Virus record (IMG/VR): IMGVR_UViG_3300022602_000193
Coordinates: 1-41,483 of that record
DNA length: 41,483 nt
Source: a virus
Strand: one strand, 5' to 3'
Shown: positions 33,744 to 41,447 of the stretch, in pieces
Layout: each line of letters opens with the position of its first letter
How positions within the stretch are numbered: the stretch's first letter is position 1
Made by a program: the position numbers and the translations under genes
Notes under the pieces: model-generated
What the model was told of the DNA's origin: nothing
Database searches by the model: none
Seen by the model: only the letters and a program-made list of their open reading frames with translations

Positions 33744-34748
33744 ATGACATATTCAACAGGCGGAACAGTACAAGCAACAGACTATAACGGATTTGTTAGC
33801 ACTACATCTGGCGCTAATATAAATGCTACCTGGGGTACTGCTAGTAGCAGTGGCGGGTATGGCCAGGGCAATATTGCCACAGTTAATGTGGCCGATATAG
33901 TAACTGCCACACAATGGGCTACTTTAAATTCTAGAATTAGTTCAATGGCCAGTCACCAAGGAACATCAATTACTGCTCGTACAAGTCCGGTTGCTGGTAA
34001 TGTTATTAGTGTATTGGCAGCAGTTAACACTGACATCACAAACTGTTATACAAACAGAGCCAATGCAGCAAGTTCTGGTGCACAAGTTTCTAACTGGACT
34101 GGTACAACTGCCAAAACAGGTAGTACAGGATCTGGCGGTAGTGCATGGACTATTACATTTACTCATACCATGACTTTTGCAAACAGTGCTGCGTTCTTTA
34201 GCTTTTTTAATGCTGGCGGATATACTCAAATTCAATTTGGCAAAACATCCACTGGTACAGTGGCCGATCAAGAATGGAACTCATTTATTGGTAACGGAAC
34301 CAGCAACGGTGTTGTAAGTAGATTAACACAAACTGGCACTGCAGGGTCAAAGACTATTGCATCTACTAACTACACAGGTTTCACTAAATTTAGCGGATCT
34401 GGATCCCCAACAACATATGCAACCACAATTGGTGCATTTGCATTAACCACAAGCCCACAGACTATATACAAACAGTTTGACTCAGGTTCTGCATATTCAA
34501 GTAACTATGTTCAAGTTAATGCTCAAGTTGACAACAACTCAGCACCAACAGTGATTACCTATACAACAACTTGGTATGATGCTGGCGACGGTACTACGGG
34601 TTCTACCGCTCAAATCACAGGCGGTACACAAGGAACAGGTACAACATTTGGTACTGCACCAACTACATTGTTAACTTACTACCCACCAGAAACAACATAT
34701 CTGAGCAATGTATGGGGCACACCCACTGTTGCTGCCACAGTGGCATAA
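33744..34748 (+). CDS. Virion structural/fibre protein, Thr/Ser/Gly-rich
   Basis: This is a 334-residue protein with GGAAA about 9 bases before the ATG, 15 bases after the fibre gene. The first 90 residues (VQATDYNGFVSTTSGA, GGYGQGN, ITARTSP-type spacing, ATQWATLNSRISSM) match the opening of structural proteins common in marine T4-like phages. The remainder is a beta-rich, low-charge sequence (NSAAFFSFFNAGGYTQIQFG, QVDNNSAPTVITYTTTWYD) suited to a fibre or decoration domain. It contains no Cys apart from one near residue 98. It is the last gene before the terminator. The name and exact virion position are unknown. Confidence 0.65.
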   Translation: MTYSTGGTVQATDYNGFVSTTSGANINATWGTASSSGGYGQGNIATVNVADIVTATQWATLNSRISSMASHQGTSITARTSPVAGNVISVLAAVNTDITNCYTNRANAASSGAQVSNWTGTTAKTGSTGSGGSAWTITFTHTMTFANSAAFFSFFNAGGYTQIQFGKTSTGTVADQEWNSFIGNGTSNGVVSRLTQTGTAGSKTIASTNYTGFTKFSGSGSPTTYATTIGAFALTTSPQTIYKQFDSGSAYSSNYVQVNAQVDNNSAPTVITYTTTWYDAGDGTTGSTAQITGGTQGTGTTFGTAPTTLLTYYPPETTYLSNVWGTPTVAATVA

Positions 34749-34771
34749 CATTAGGTTAATTAATATTACCA

Positions 34772-34791
34772 AAAGGGCCCAAGGGCCCTTT
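34772..34791 (+). terminator. Hairpin terminator at the end of the fibre genes
   Basis: AAAGGGCCC, two bases, then GGGCCCTTT form a perfect 9-bp inverted repeat. The T-tract after it is short and broken (TTTACCTTT). Its symmetry would let it act in either direction. It separates the late structural genes from the accessory operon. Confidence 0.75.
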
Positions 34792-34817
34792 ACCTTTAGT
34801 CAAATTTAGTGTATACT
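34789..34817 (+). promoter_or_regulatory. Sigma70-type promoter of the right-arm accessory operon
   Basis: TTTACC (34789-34794, four of six matches) is followed by 17 bases and TATACT (34812-34817, five of six). The -35 box uses the last three bases of the terminator stem. The first codon begins only six bases after the -10 box, so the transcript would start at or next to the ATG. Confidence 0.55.
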
Positions 34818-34823
34818 TGTTAC

Positions 34824-35132
34824 ATGAATACTGACGAATTAATTGTACATAGTCGAAGCCGTTTTGACCATGCGGTTGCAAAACGAGTTCTCAAAGAAAA
34901 ATATCAAGCCAAAATGACTTTTGCTCATGCAGGAGGACTTTGGCGTGCCGGCCCGGAATTGCAATCAATGATTTTTACTTGTGGCAAAATCGGCGAAGCA
35001 GTGCTATTAGATCTTTACGAAACTCCTGTAAAAGTCAACACCACAGAGCTCATGGCATTAAGTCAGCAACGCTGGCAAGAACAAATGAATGCTTGGTTGA
35101 TAGAACACGAAGAGCTAACCAAACAAAGATGA
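34824..35132 (+). CDS. Small conserved phage protein of unknown function
   Basis: This is a 102-residue protein from ATG 34824; an in-frame GTG at 34809 overlaps the promoter and was rejected. There is no Shine-Dalgarno, and the -10 box is six bases away, so translation may be leaderless. Visible features are a basic segment (RFDHAVAKRVLKEKYQAKMT), FAHAGGLWRAGPEL, and VLLDLYETPVKVN followed by a Gln/Glu-rich helix (QQRWQEQMNAWLIEHEEL). It has no transmembrane segment or metal motif. Its stop overlaps the next start as ATGA. I recall similar small proteins beside glycosyltransferase genes in T4-like phages but know no function. Confidence 0.7.
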   Translation: MNTDELIVHSRSRFDHAVAKRVLKEKYQAKMTFAHAGGLWRAGPELQSMIFTCGKIGEAVLLDLYETPVKVNTTELMALSQQRWQEQMNAWLIEHEELTKQR

Positions 35133-35929
35133 CTACCGGTGTACTAATATTTGCCTACAACAATGAGCACATTGATTATCTTGCTATGGCCAATTGGTCT
35201 GCACAAAACATTCGCAGACATTTAAATTTGCCAGTGTGTGTGGTAACTGATCAAGTTGTTCCGGACAGCTATAAATTTGAACAAGTGGTTTATGCAACAT
35301 CTGGTAATCAAAATTCTCGTTGGTTTGCTGACATAGATGCCACAGTAACTTGGTACAACGGCAACAGATCAAACGCATTTGAACTAAGCCCTTGGGATCA
35401 AACTCTTGTACTTGATGCAGACTATGTGGTAGCAAGCGATCAATTAACCCAGCTATTGACCATTGATCAAGACTTTATGTGTCACGGTCATGCATATGAT
35501 GTTAGTGGTCAAATGTCGTTTGACGAAAATAACTTTTTTGGAAAGCATCGCATGCCCATGAATTGGGCCACAGTGATGTTGTTTCGTAGAACCAAGCCCA
35601 CAGAATTGATTTTTGAAACCATGCAAATGGTAAGAGATAACTGGGATCATTACAGAAATTTGTATGGTATTTTAAAATCTACATATCGCAATGATTTTGC
35701 ATTAAGTATAGCAATGAACACAGTTGATGGGCACACACTCAGTACTCCGACTATACCTTGGTCGTTGGCATCAGTGCTGCCAGATCACAAATTAACACAG
35801 TTAGACCCGGACCGATATCGTGTTGACTTTGTCACACAAGATAAAAAACCTCGTTGGATTACAGTAACATCGGACTTTCATGCTATAGGCAAAAAACATC
35901 TAGGAGATATAATTGCCAGTTCTTGCTGA
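35129..35929 (+). CDS. GT-A-type glycosyltransferase-like protein, copy 1
   Basis: This is a 266-residue protein; the start ATG 35129 overlaps the preceding stop. It opens with a Rossmann-like strand and helix (GVLIFAYNNEHIDYLAMANW) and a nucleotide-site style VCVVTD. The metal/nucleotide-sugar motif is LVLDADYV with D96 and D98 (DxD). The second half carries MPMNWATVMLFRRTKPTELI and a long helix. The overall plan matches nucleotide-diphospho-sugar transferases. It aligns along its length to the next protein and is a clear paralogue. The sugar donor and acceptor cannot be told from sequence. Confidence 0.65.
   Translation: MTTGVLIFAYNNEHIDYLAMANWSAQNIRRHLNLPVCVVTDQVVPDSYKFEQVVYATSGNQNSRWFADIDATVTWYNGNRSNAFELSPWDQTLVLDADYVVASDQLTQLLTIDQDFMCHGHAYDVSGQMSFDENNFFGKHRMPMNWATVMLFRRTKPTELIFETMQMVRDNWDHYRNLYGILKSTYRNDFALSIAMNTVDGHTLSTPTIPWSLASVLPDHKLTQLDPDRYRVDFVTQDKKPRWITVTSDFHAIGKKHLGDIIASSC
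35902..35906 (+). promoter_or_regulatory. Ribosome binding site supporting a TTG start
   Basis: AGGAG lies 6 bases before TTG 35913, inside the end of the preceding gene. No ATG or GTG is better placed, and the protein family resemblance begins soon after the TTG, so a TTG start is preferred. Confidence 0.7.
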
Positions 35930-36656
35930 AAGAGGCTATTTAATTCCAGCATTTAATACCAGCGAAGTTGACTATGTAGCATGTGCCAAGCAACTTGCTG
36001 ATAGCATACGACAATGGCATCCTGATGCCAACATAACTGTACTAACCAAAGAAATGTTGCCCTATGGTGATCTAGGCGGCTATGCCAATGACTGGCAAGT
36101 GTTTCATGCTAGCCCGTACAGACAAACTATCAAATTAGAAGCAGACATGTTGGCAGCTAGTCCCATTGACCACTGGTGGACCTTGTTTGAACTTCGCGAT
36201 GTTGTAGTCAGTCAAGGTGCTAGAGATTTTTACGATCAGACCACTGAGTCAAGATACTATAGAAAAATATTTGATAACAACAATTTACCAGATGTTTACA
36301 ATGCTATAACCTACTGGCGTGTGAGCCAAACTGCCAAAGAATTTTTTGGTCTTGTAAGAAATATTTTTGAAAATTGGCCAGACTACAGAAAACTATTAAA
36401 AATGCCCGATGAGCAAGCCAGCACAGATGTTGTATATGCCATGGCCGCAGTAATCATGGGACTGGATCGTGTTACTTTGCCTACAGGATTAGGTCCTAGT
36501 ATCGTGCATATGAAAAAGCACATCGTACCTATTGCCACTGACAACTGGACCAATGAACTGGTTTGGGAACATACCAATCCTGGGCTTAGAGTAAATACCA
36601 TAGCCCAGTGGGGGTTGTTTCACTATCACATCAAAGATTGGATTCACAATGAGTAA
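35913..36656 (+). CDS. GT-A-type glycosyltransferase-like protein, copy 2
   Basis: This is a 247-residue protein from a TTG start with AGGAG 6 bases upstream; it overlaps copy 1 by 17 bases. It aligns with copy 1: LIPAFNTSEVDYVACAKQL against LIFAYNNEHIDYLAMANW, SPYRQTIKLEADMLAAS against SPWDQTLVLDADYVVAS, and LPDVYNAITYWR against MPMNWATVMLFR. The DxD position reads E76-A-D78 here, a change that can still bind metal but may alter the donor. Its C-terminal half differs (WEHTNPGLRVNTIAQWGLFH). This is probably an ancient tandem duplication with functional divergence. Confidence 0.65.
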   Translation: MPVLAERGYLIPAFNTSEVDYVACAKQLADSIRQWHPDANITVLTKEMLPYGDLGGYANDWQVFHASPYRQTIKLEADMLAASPIDHWWTLFELRDVVVSQGARDFYDQTTESRYYRKIFDNNNLPDVYNAITYWRVSQTAKEFFGLVRNIFENWPDYRKLLKMPDEQASTDVVYAMAAVIMGLDRVTLPTGLGPSIVHMKKHIVPIATDNWTNELVWEHTNPGLRVNTIAQWGLFHYHIKDWIHNE

Positions 36657-36948
36657 AGAAGAAGACAAATTCAAACATTCCAAGCGTTTACAAAAAGATG
36701 ACAATGCTATTGCCAAACAAGTAAAAATTGCCAAATCTAACAGTCATTTTGATCAACAGAATATCAAAGAACCACATCGTTTGGTCAAGCATCATGCCAT
36801 GGATTGCGGTAATCCAGAATGTTACATGTGCGGTAATCCTCGCAAAACACACAAAGACAAACTGACACAACAAGAAAAAAGACTGTTTCAAGATGTAGAC
36901 AAAACAACAGACCGACACAGCAATGGGTTAGCACCAAAAGATGAATGA
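36649..36948 (+). CDS. Small Cys-rich, highly basic conserved protein
   Basis: This is a 99-residue protein overlapping copy 2 by 8 bases. The centre reads EPHRLVKHHAMDCGNPECYM and CGNPRK, giving C-x4-C-x2-C with nearby His residues; a zinc site is likely. The flanks are Lys/Gln-rich and predicted helical (KQVKIAKSNSHFD, LTQQEKRLFQDV). I recall the CGNP-x-C-x2-C-x-NPRK signature in small uncharacterised proteins of phages and bacteria. The function is unknown; RNA or protein binding is only a guess from the charge. Confidence 0.65.
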   Translation: MSKEEDKFKHSKRLQKDDNAIAKQVKIAKSNSHFDQQNIKEPHRLVKHHAMDCGNPECYMCGNPRKTHKDKLTQQEKRLFQDVDKTTDRHSNGLAPKDE

Positions 36949-37285
36949 CACCACAGAAAACTTTTGGGCTGCCTGGGCAATACCGTCGGAGGCTCCAAAA
37001 CCGATATTTTATAGAGTATACTATGATGATCACGGAGACTTCCTATTTTACAGCATGGAAGATGTTCCAGGTAATTACTTAGAGATAGATCAAGCTACCT
37101 ATGCACAGTCATCGCCGAGAATAAGAGTTGTAGACGGAAAGCTCTATCATATAAAAACAAATGTCGCAACAAAACTGGTTCCTAGCAACCAAGGACAAGC
37201 ATGTGATCCTAGAGATGTTACTGTGGTAACCACAGGTCAACACAAACAATATTGGGAATTGAAAGCCACTGATGAATCAAATTGA
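36941..37285 (+). CDS. Small conserved phage protein of unknown function
   Basis: This is a 114-residue protein overlapping both neighbours (8 and 14 bases). Features are IFYRVYYDDHGDFLFYSMED, VPGNYLEIDQATYAQ, RVVDGKLYHI and a conserved-looking ACDPRDVTVV. The YRVYYD...FYS...PGNYLEID pattern suggests a small beta-rich domain. There is no signal peptide or membrane segment. Its place between glycosyltransferase genes, with overlapping frames, implies co-expression. No function is recognised. Confidence 0.65.
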   Translation: MNDTTENFWAAWAIPSEAPKPIFYRVYYDDHGDFLFYSMEDVPGNYLEIDQATYAQSSPRIRVVDGKLYHIKTNVATKLVPSNQGQACDPRDVTVVTTGQHKQYWELKATDESN

Positions 37286-38195
37286 TATTGCAGATTTAGA
37301 CTGCATTTACTTAACATATGACGAACCACAAAAAGAAGAATTTTGGATCCGTATTAAAAACATGGTACCATGGGCCAAGCGTGTGGACGGTGTTAAAGGA
37401 TCGGATGCCGCCCACAAAGCAGCGGCCCATGCTAGTGATACTGATCGCTTTGTGCTTATTGACGGAGATAATCTGCCTGACGCTGATTTCTTCAACCTCC
37501 AATTACATTTGGATTCTACTAATGATAATTGCGTTTTCCGTTGGCGGGCTCGCAATAGCATTAATGGCCTAATGTATGGCAATGGCGGATTGAGTTGTTG
37601 GACCAAAGAATTTATCAACAACATGAAGACACACGAAAACTCAGATGGCACTGAAGAAAACGATGTAGAATTTTGTTTTTATTCCAACTATCTAGCCATG
37701 CATGATTGTTATAGCGTAACACATCCCAATGGCAGTGCTTATCATGCTTGGCGTGCTGGATTTCGTGAAGGTGTTAAGATGTGCTTGGATCGAGGACGCA
37801 GACCCAGTGTAAATGAATTCAAAGATCGTGTACACAGTAGAAATTTAGATCATCTAACAATTTGGCACAATGTAGGTCGAGATGCTGAACATGGTATATG
37901 GGCAATCGCTGGTGCCAGGATGGGCACATACATGACCATGCTCACCGCCTGGGACTACAAGTCGGTGCAAGACTTTGATGCGCTGAAAGAATTATGGACC
38001 ACAGTGGAAGAGTCAAATCCAGAAATACTTGCTGGGCGTGTTGCTGAGGATTTGGTAACGCAATTAGACTTGCCTATCAACAGATTGGACGAGCAAGAAA
38101 GCAAATTCTTCAAACATCACTACAAGTCCAACTGGCACAACCGTGGTATTATGACAACTGAAATTGATGTGATACGAGCACAAGAAGGATGGTAA
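37272..38195 (+). CDS. Glycosyltransferase-like protein (GT-A, DGD motif)
   Basis: This is a 307-residue protein starting inside the preceding gene (14-base overlap). Residues 10-60 read CIYLTYDEPQKEEFWIRIKN, VPWAKRVDGVKGSDAAHKAA. The DxD-type motif RFVLIDGDNLPDADFF has D64 and D66. It continues FRWRARNSINGLMYGNGGLS and a late WHNVGRDAEHGIWAIAGARM. This architecture recurs in T4-like phages next to fibre genes, as I recall. It is not an obvious copy of the two preceding transferases. The acceptor is unknown. Confidence 0.65.
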   Translation: MNQIDIADLDCIYLTYDEPQKEEFWIRIKNMVPWAKRVDGVKGSDAAHKAAAHASDTDRFVLIDGDNLPDADFFNLQLHLDSTNDNCVFRWRARNSINGLMYGNGGLSCWTKEFINNMKTHENSDGTEENDVEFCFYSNYLAMHDCYSVTHPNGSAYHAWRAGFREGVKMCLDRGRRPSVNEFKDRVHSRNLDHLTIWHNVGRDAEHGIWAIAGARMGTYMTMLTAWDYKSVQDFDALKELWTTVEESNPEILAGRVAEDLVTQLDLPINRLDEQESKFFKHHYKSNWHNRGIMTTEIDVIRAQEGW

Positions 38196-38196
38196 A

Positions 38197-38907
38197 ATGA
38201 TTGGATTAATTGGCAGTACTGGATTAATTGGTCAAGTATTGTCTCAGCACATCCAATTTGATAAGACATTTAATTCTGCTAACATAGAATCAATTGTTGA
38301 CTATCAATTTGATATTGTGTATTGTGCTGCACCATCAGGCAACAGACTACTGGCCAATCAAAATCCACAACAAGATTCTGCCAGTATTCAAAAATTAATA
38401 AACATCTTGGCACATGCCCGTATACAAAAATTTGTATTGATCAGCACAGTTGATGCAGTACATGCCAGTGATACCACCTACGGCAGCAATAGAAAATTGC
38501 TTGAAGATTTTGTCAAGCAACAATTTGCAGATCATCACATTGTTAGATTATGCGGTTTGATTTCAAAGCATATCAAGAAAAACACCCTGTATGATCTCAA
38601 ACATTCTCAGTACATCTCAGATATTAAATTAGATTTAAAATGTCATTGGTACCCACTGACTAACCTAGTCAAAGATTTATCAACTATTATCAGCAATAAT
38701 ATTCGCGAAGAAAATTTGGTTTCAGAACTTGTTTCGAACAGAGAAATTGTCAATAAATTTTACCCTGACTACATTGATTCTATACTGCCATCAACTGAGT
38801 TTGAATCGTACAACTTGACATGCAACAACACTGATATTTTTGGGCAATATCTACTGACCAAACAAGATATTTTTAACTCAATGCAGGATTACATAAATGA
38901 CAATTGA
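38197..38907 (+). CDS. SDR-type NAD(P)-dependent epimerase/reductase-like protein
   Basis: This is a 236-residue protein with AAGGAT just upstream and a 1-base gap from the previous gene. The Rossmann dinucleotide motif GSTGLIG is at 6-12 and YCAAPSG near 42-48. The catalytic region reads LISTVDAV (S83, T84) and TTYGSNRK with Y95. In extended SDRs the Tyr is followed four residues later by Lys; here that place is R99. The protein is shorter than typical sugar epimerases (about 310-350), and the C-terminal substrate domain is reduced. It may make or modify a nucleotide sugar for the neighbouring transferases, or act only as a binding fold. Confidence 0.65.
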   Translation: MIGLIGSTGLIGQVLSQHIQFDKTFNSANIESIVDYQFDIVYCAAPSGNRLLANQNPQQDSASIQKLINILAHARIQKFVLISTVDAVHASDTTYGSNRKLLEDFVKQQFADHHIVRLCGLISKHIKKNTLYDLKHSQYISDIKLDLKCHWYPLTNLVKDLSTIISNNIREENLVSELVSNREIVNKFYPDYIDSILPSTEFESYNLTCNNTDIFGQYLLTKQDIFNSMQDYINDN

Positions 38908-39880
38908 TGTAGTTACTAGTGATTCTATTATTTGGAACAGCAACACTTTTATTGTAGAATTTATTTCTGCGATGTTAAAGAATGACCGTGTAGAAGTATA
39001 CCTGGCTCCGGAAGGCCCGTGTGCTAAACAACTTGAATTTTACACATTGTTAGACAATATTTGTGCTGAGTTTAAGTTTGATAAAAATAGAATAACCATA
39101 GTAACATGCAATCGTTTGGAAACACACTCTGAATATAAAATTAGATATGTGCATAGAATAGCAACATATTTAGGAACTGCAAAACAATATTCTGCACAAA
39201 TTTCCAACACTGATAAAACTTTCAATGATCAATTTAAATATTTTGGTCATTTTATTGGACATGGAAATCTTCCGAGATTACTACTAGGCAGTTATCTGTA
39301 TAATCATCAGCAAGATAAAACATTGCAAACATATCATTGTGATATTACATCAGATTATCACAAACCGTTTTTGGGAATAAATGACATGATATCCAGTGGC
39401 TGCACCTGGGATCAAATCAATGATGCCATAAACTTAATAAAAAATTCTCCACTCACAATTGACAAAATTGATCAGTACCCAATATTGTCGCCTGCTACAT
39501 TAAACATATCTAAAGTTTATCCAGATTTTTTTGTTGAAATAGTATCGTTAACATACTACACTGGAAATACTTTTTACACTGATGAGAAAATATGGCGCCC
39601 TATAATGATGAAAACACCTTTTATCATACAAGGCCCTCCACACTATATAACCAACTTACACAAACTTGGATTCAAGACATTTGACCATTGGTGGAGTGAA
39701 GGTTATTGTGATGATGAATCACAGTGGCAGTATCGACAAATAGTTGATATCATTGATGTTCTTGCATCCAAATCCGTGACTGAAATAAAGCAAATATATA
39801 CAGAAATGATTCCGGTATTAGAACACAATTTCAACAGAATGTTGGAATTAACCGGCGATGACTTTGATAATCTAATATGA
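38897..39880 (+). CDS. Fucosyltransferase (GT10)-like protein
   Basis: This is a 327-residue protein overlapping the SDR gene by 11 bases. The diagnostic part is the C-terminal half: NTFYTDEKIWRPIMMKTPFI (residues 224-243), then IQGPPHYITNLHKLGFKTFD and a helix ending LEHNFNRMLEL. The FxTEKxxxPIxxxxPFIxxG pattern with LGFKTF is that of GT10-type fucosyltransferases and their phage relatives. The N-terminal half (VEVYLAPEGPCAKQLEF, FGHFIGHGNLPRLLLGSYLY) has no named match. It is AT-richer than the structural genes, with more runs of A. It probably transfers a sugar as the last step of the cassette, but the donor is unproven. Confidence 0.55.
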   Translation: MTIDVVTSDSIIWNSNTFIVEFISAMLKNDRVEVYLAPEGPCAKQLEFYTLLDNICAEFKFDKNRITIVTCNRLETHSEYKIRYVHRIATYLGTAKQYSAQISNTDKTFNDQFKYFGHFIGHGNLPRLLLGSYLYNHQQDKTLQTYHCDITSDYHKPFLGINDMISSGCTWDQINDAINLIKNSPLTIDKIDQYPILSPATLNISKVYPDFFVEIVSLTYYTGNTFYTDEKIWRPIMMKTPFIIQGPPHYITNLHKLGFKTFDHWWSEGYCDDESQWQYRQIVDIIDVLASKSVTEIKQIYTEMIPVLEHNFNRMLELTGDDFDNLI

Positions 39881-40737
39881 AAAAATTAAAAATACCATAC
39901 TGTGAATTTTATATTACCAATGTGTGTAATATGTCTTGCACTGGATGTAATAGATTTAATAATTTTCATTTCACTGGATTTCAAAAATGGGATGATTATA
40001 AAGACATTTATAAACAGTGGAGTCAAGAAATTGAGTTTAATTCAACTGCGATACTTGGCGGAGAACCGTTTTTAAATCCTTCATTCATGTCATGGGCAAA
40101 AGGAATCACAGATTTGTGGCCCAATGCAACTGTGAGAATTATCAGCAACGGCACTAGGTTGCACAAAGTTGCTGGTTTGTATGAGCTATTAGTTGAAAGA
40201 AAAAAACTAAAACTATGCGTGGGAATTCACAATAAAAAACACAAAAAAGAAATTGTTCAACAAATAAAAGACTTTTTGCAAGCACCGTTTACAATTGAGT
40301 TCTCTGACGAAAATCCTTATCAATCATACATGACTATCACTGACACCAATGGCGTTGAAGTTAAAATAGAATATAATTGGTGGTTCCATCAAGGATCAAT
40401 TATCAAAGATGAAAATTCATTGACCTTGCATAACAGTGACCCAGTCAAAGCACATGATATATGCCACATGAAGACTTGCCATCATTTTGTATCAGGCAAA
40501 TTATACAAATGCGGAGTTGTTGCAGTTTTACCAGACTTTGATCAACAAAATAAATTGCAACTATCACAACAAGATCGAGACCTGATGCTCAACTATGCTC
40601 CACTGGAACTAACAGCTGATTATGATACTAAATTAAATTTTGTCAATAATTTGACCAATCCTATCAATCAATGTAAATTTTGTCCAGAAGCTTACAATGG
40701 CCAACAAATATACGCAGAAGAAAAGAAAAACTTATAA
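39877..40737 (+). CDS. Radical SAM protein with SPASM-like C-terminal Cys cluster
   Basis: This is a 286-residue protein; the start overlaps the previous stop as ATGA. The cluster motif CNMSCTGC is at C17, C21 and C24, and GGEPFLNP starts at 61. The C-terminal third holds C196, C201 and C212 (CHMKTCHHFVSGKLYKC) and C266-x2-C269 (CKFC), enough for at least one auxiliary Fe-S cluster. A short radical SAM core plus this Cys pattern is typical of twitch/SPASM enzymes acting on peptides or sugars. It is not a close copy of the radical SAM protein at 820-2394. Its neighbours, a transferase and an SGNH-like protein, point to a glycan or glycopeptide substrate. Confidence 0.8.
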   Translation: MKKLKIPYCEFYITNVCNMSCTGCNRFNNFHFTGFQKWDDYKDIYKQWSQEIEFNSTAILGGEPFLNPSFMSWAKGITDLWPNATVRIISNGTRLHKVAGLYELLVERKKLKLCVGIHNKKHKKEIVQQIKDFLQAPFTIEFSDENPYQSYMTITDTNGVEVKIEYNWWFHQGSIIKDENSLTLHNSDPVKAHDICHMKTCHHFVSGKLYKCGVVAVLPDFDQQNKLQLSQQDRDLMLNYAPLELTADYDTKLNFVNNLTNPINQCKFCPEAYNGQQIYAEEKKNL

Positions 40738-41447
40738 TGTACAAATACATTTTTGCTGGTGATAGCTGGGCACTCAAAGGATTTACCACAGATAACTATG
40801 CATTTGGTAACGATGATCCCTTGCCTGGTGATGTTAGATTGGCAGATCACTGGGGTATAGAATATATGTTATGTTTGCGTCCCGGGCTTGGTAATCTGGC
40901 AATATTAAAAAAGTTATTAACAATGGAAGTTCCATCTGATGTTCCTATTGTTTGGGTATACACTGAACCAGGACGAGATTACGGAAACATAACCAACAGT
41001 TCACCATATAACTGGATCACCAGTGAAAACATTTTTGAAATAAGACAAGAACTTGATGCACACATACTTGCTACAATTCGACAACAAGTTCCTAACCCTA
41101 TAGCACTAATCGGTGGGCTGTCTGACATCAACACAGAGTTAGCTGAGAGTTTGGGATTTACTGTGTTACATCCCAGTTGGCAACAGTGGACTGCTGACAA
41201 ACTAGGATCACAGTGGTTCAAACAAGGGTGGGGAGCCAGTGACATAGGTTGGCGTATGCACAGCAATAATGTTATTCCTAGTAAGGCTGCAACATTTGCC
41301 TGGGACGAACAAATCAAAGAATGGTGTTGGTGGGAAGAACAAGGATACTTTTGTCACGAACATCCTAGTCCACGATCTAATTTGGAATTTGCAGAATTTC
41401 TAAAACCCAAAGTAATAGAATGGTTAAGTCAATATGAACAAAGGTGA
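40737..41447 (+). CDS. SGNH/GDSL-like hydrolase
   Basis: This is a 236-residue protein from ATG 40737, sharing TAATG with the radical SAM gene; the in-frame upstream start at 40680 lies inside that gene and was rejected. FAGDSWA at 6-12 places the nucleophile Ser at S10 (GDS block I). Later blocks are PGLGN (block II Gly), IGGLSDIN in place of GxND, and EHPSPRSNLEFA as the catalytic His block. The usual Asp three residues before that His is replaced by Cys (CHEH). It may be an esterase or acyl-transfer enzyme on sugars, or an inactive relative. There is no signal peptide, so it would act in the cytoplasm. Confidence 0.6.
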   Translation: MYKYIFAGDSWALKGFTTDNYAFGNDDPLPGDVRLADHWGIEYMLCLRPGLGNLAILKKLLTMEVPSDVPIVWVYTEPGRDYGNITNSSPYNWITSENIFEIRQELDAHILATIRQQVPNPIALIGGLSDINTELAESLGFTVLHPSWQQWTADKLGSQWFKQGWGASDIGWRMHSNNVIPSKAATFAWDEQIKEWCWWEEQGYFCHEHPSPRSNLEFAEFLKPKVIEWLSQYEQR

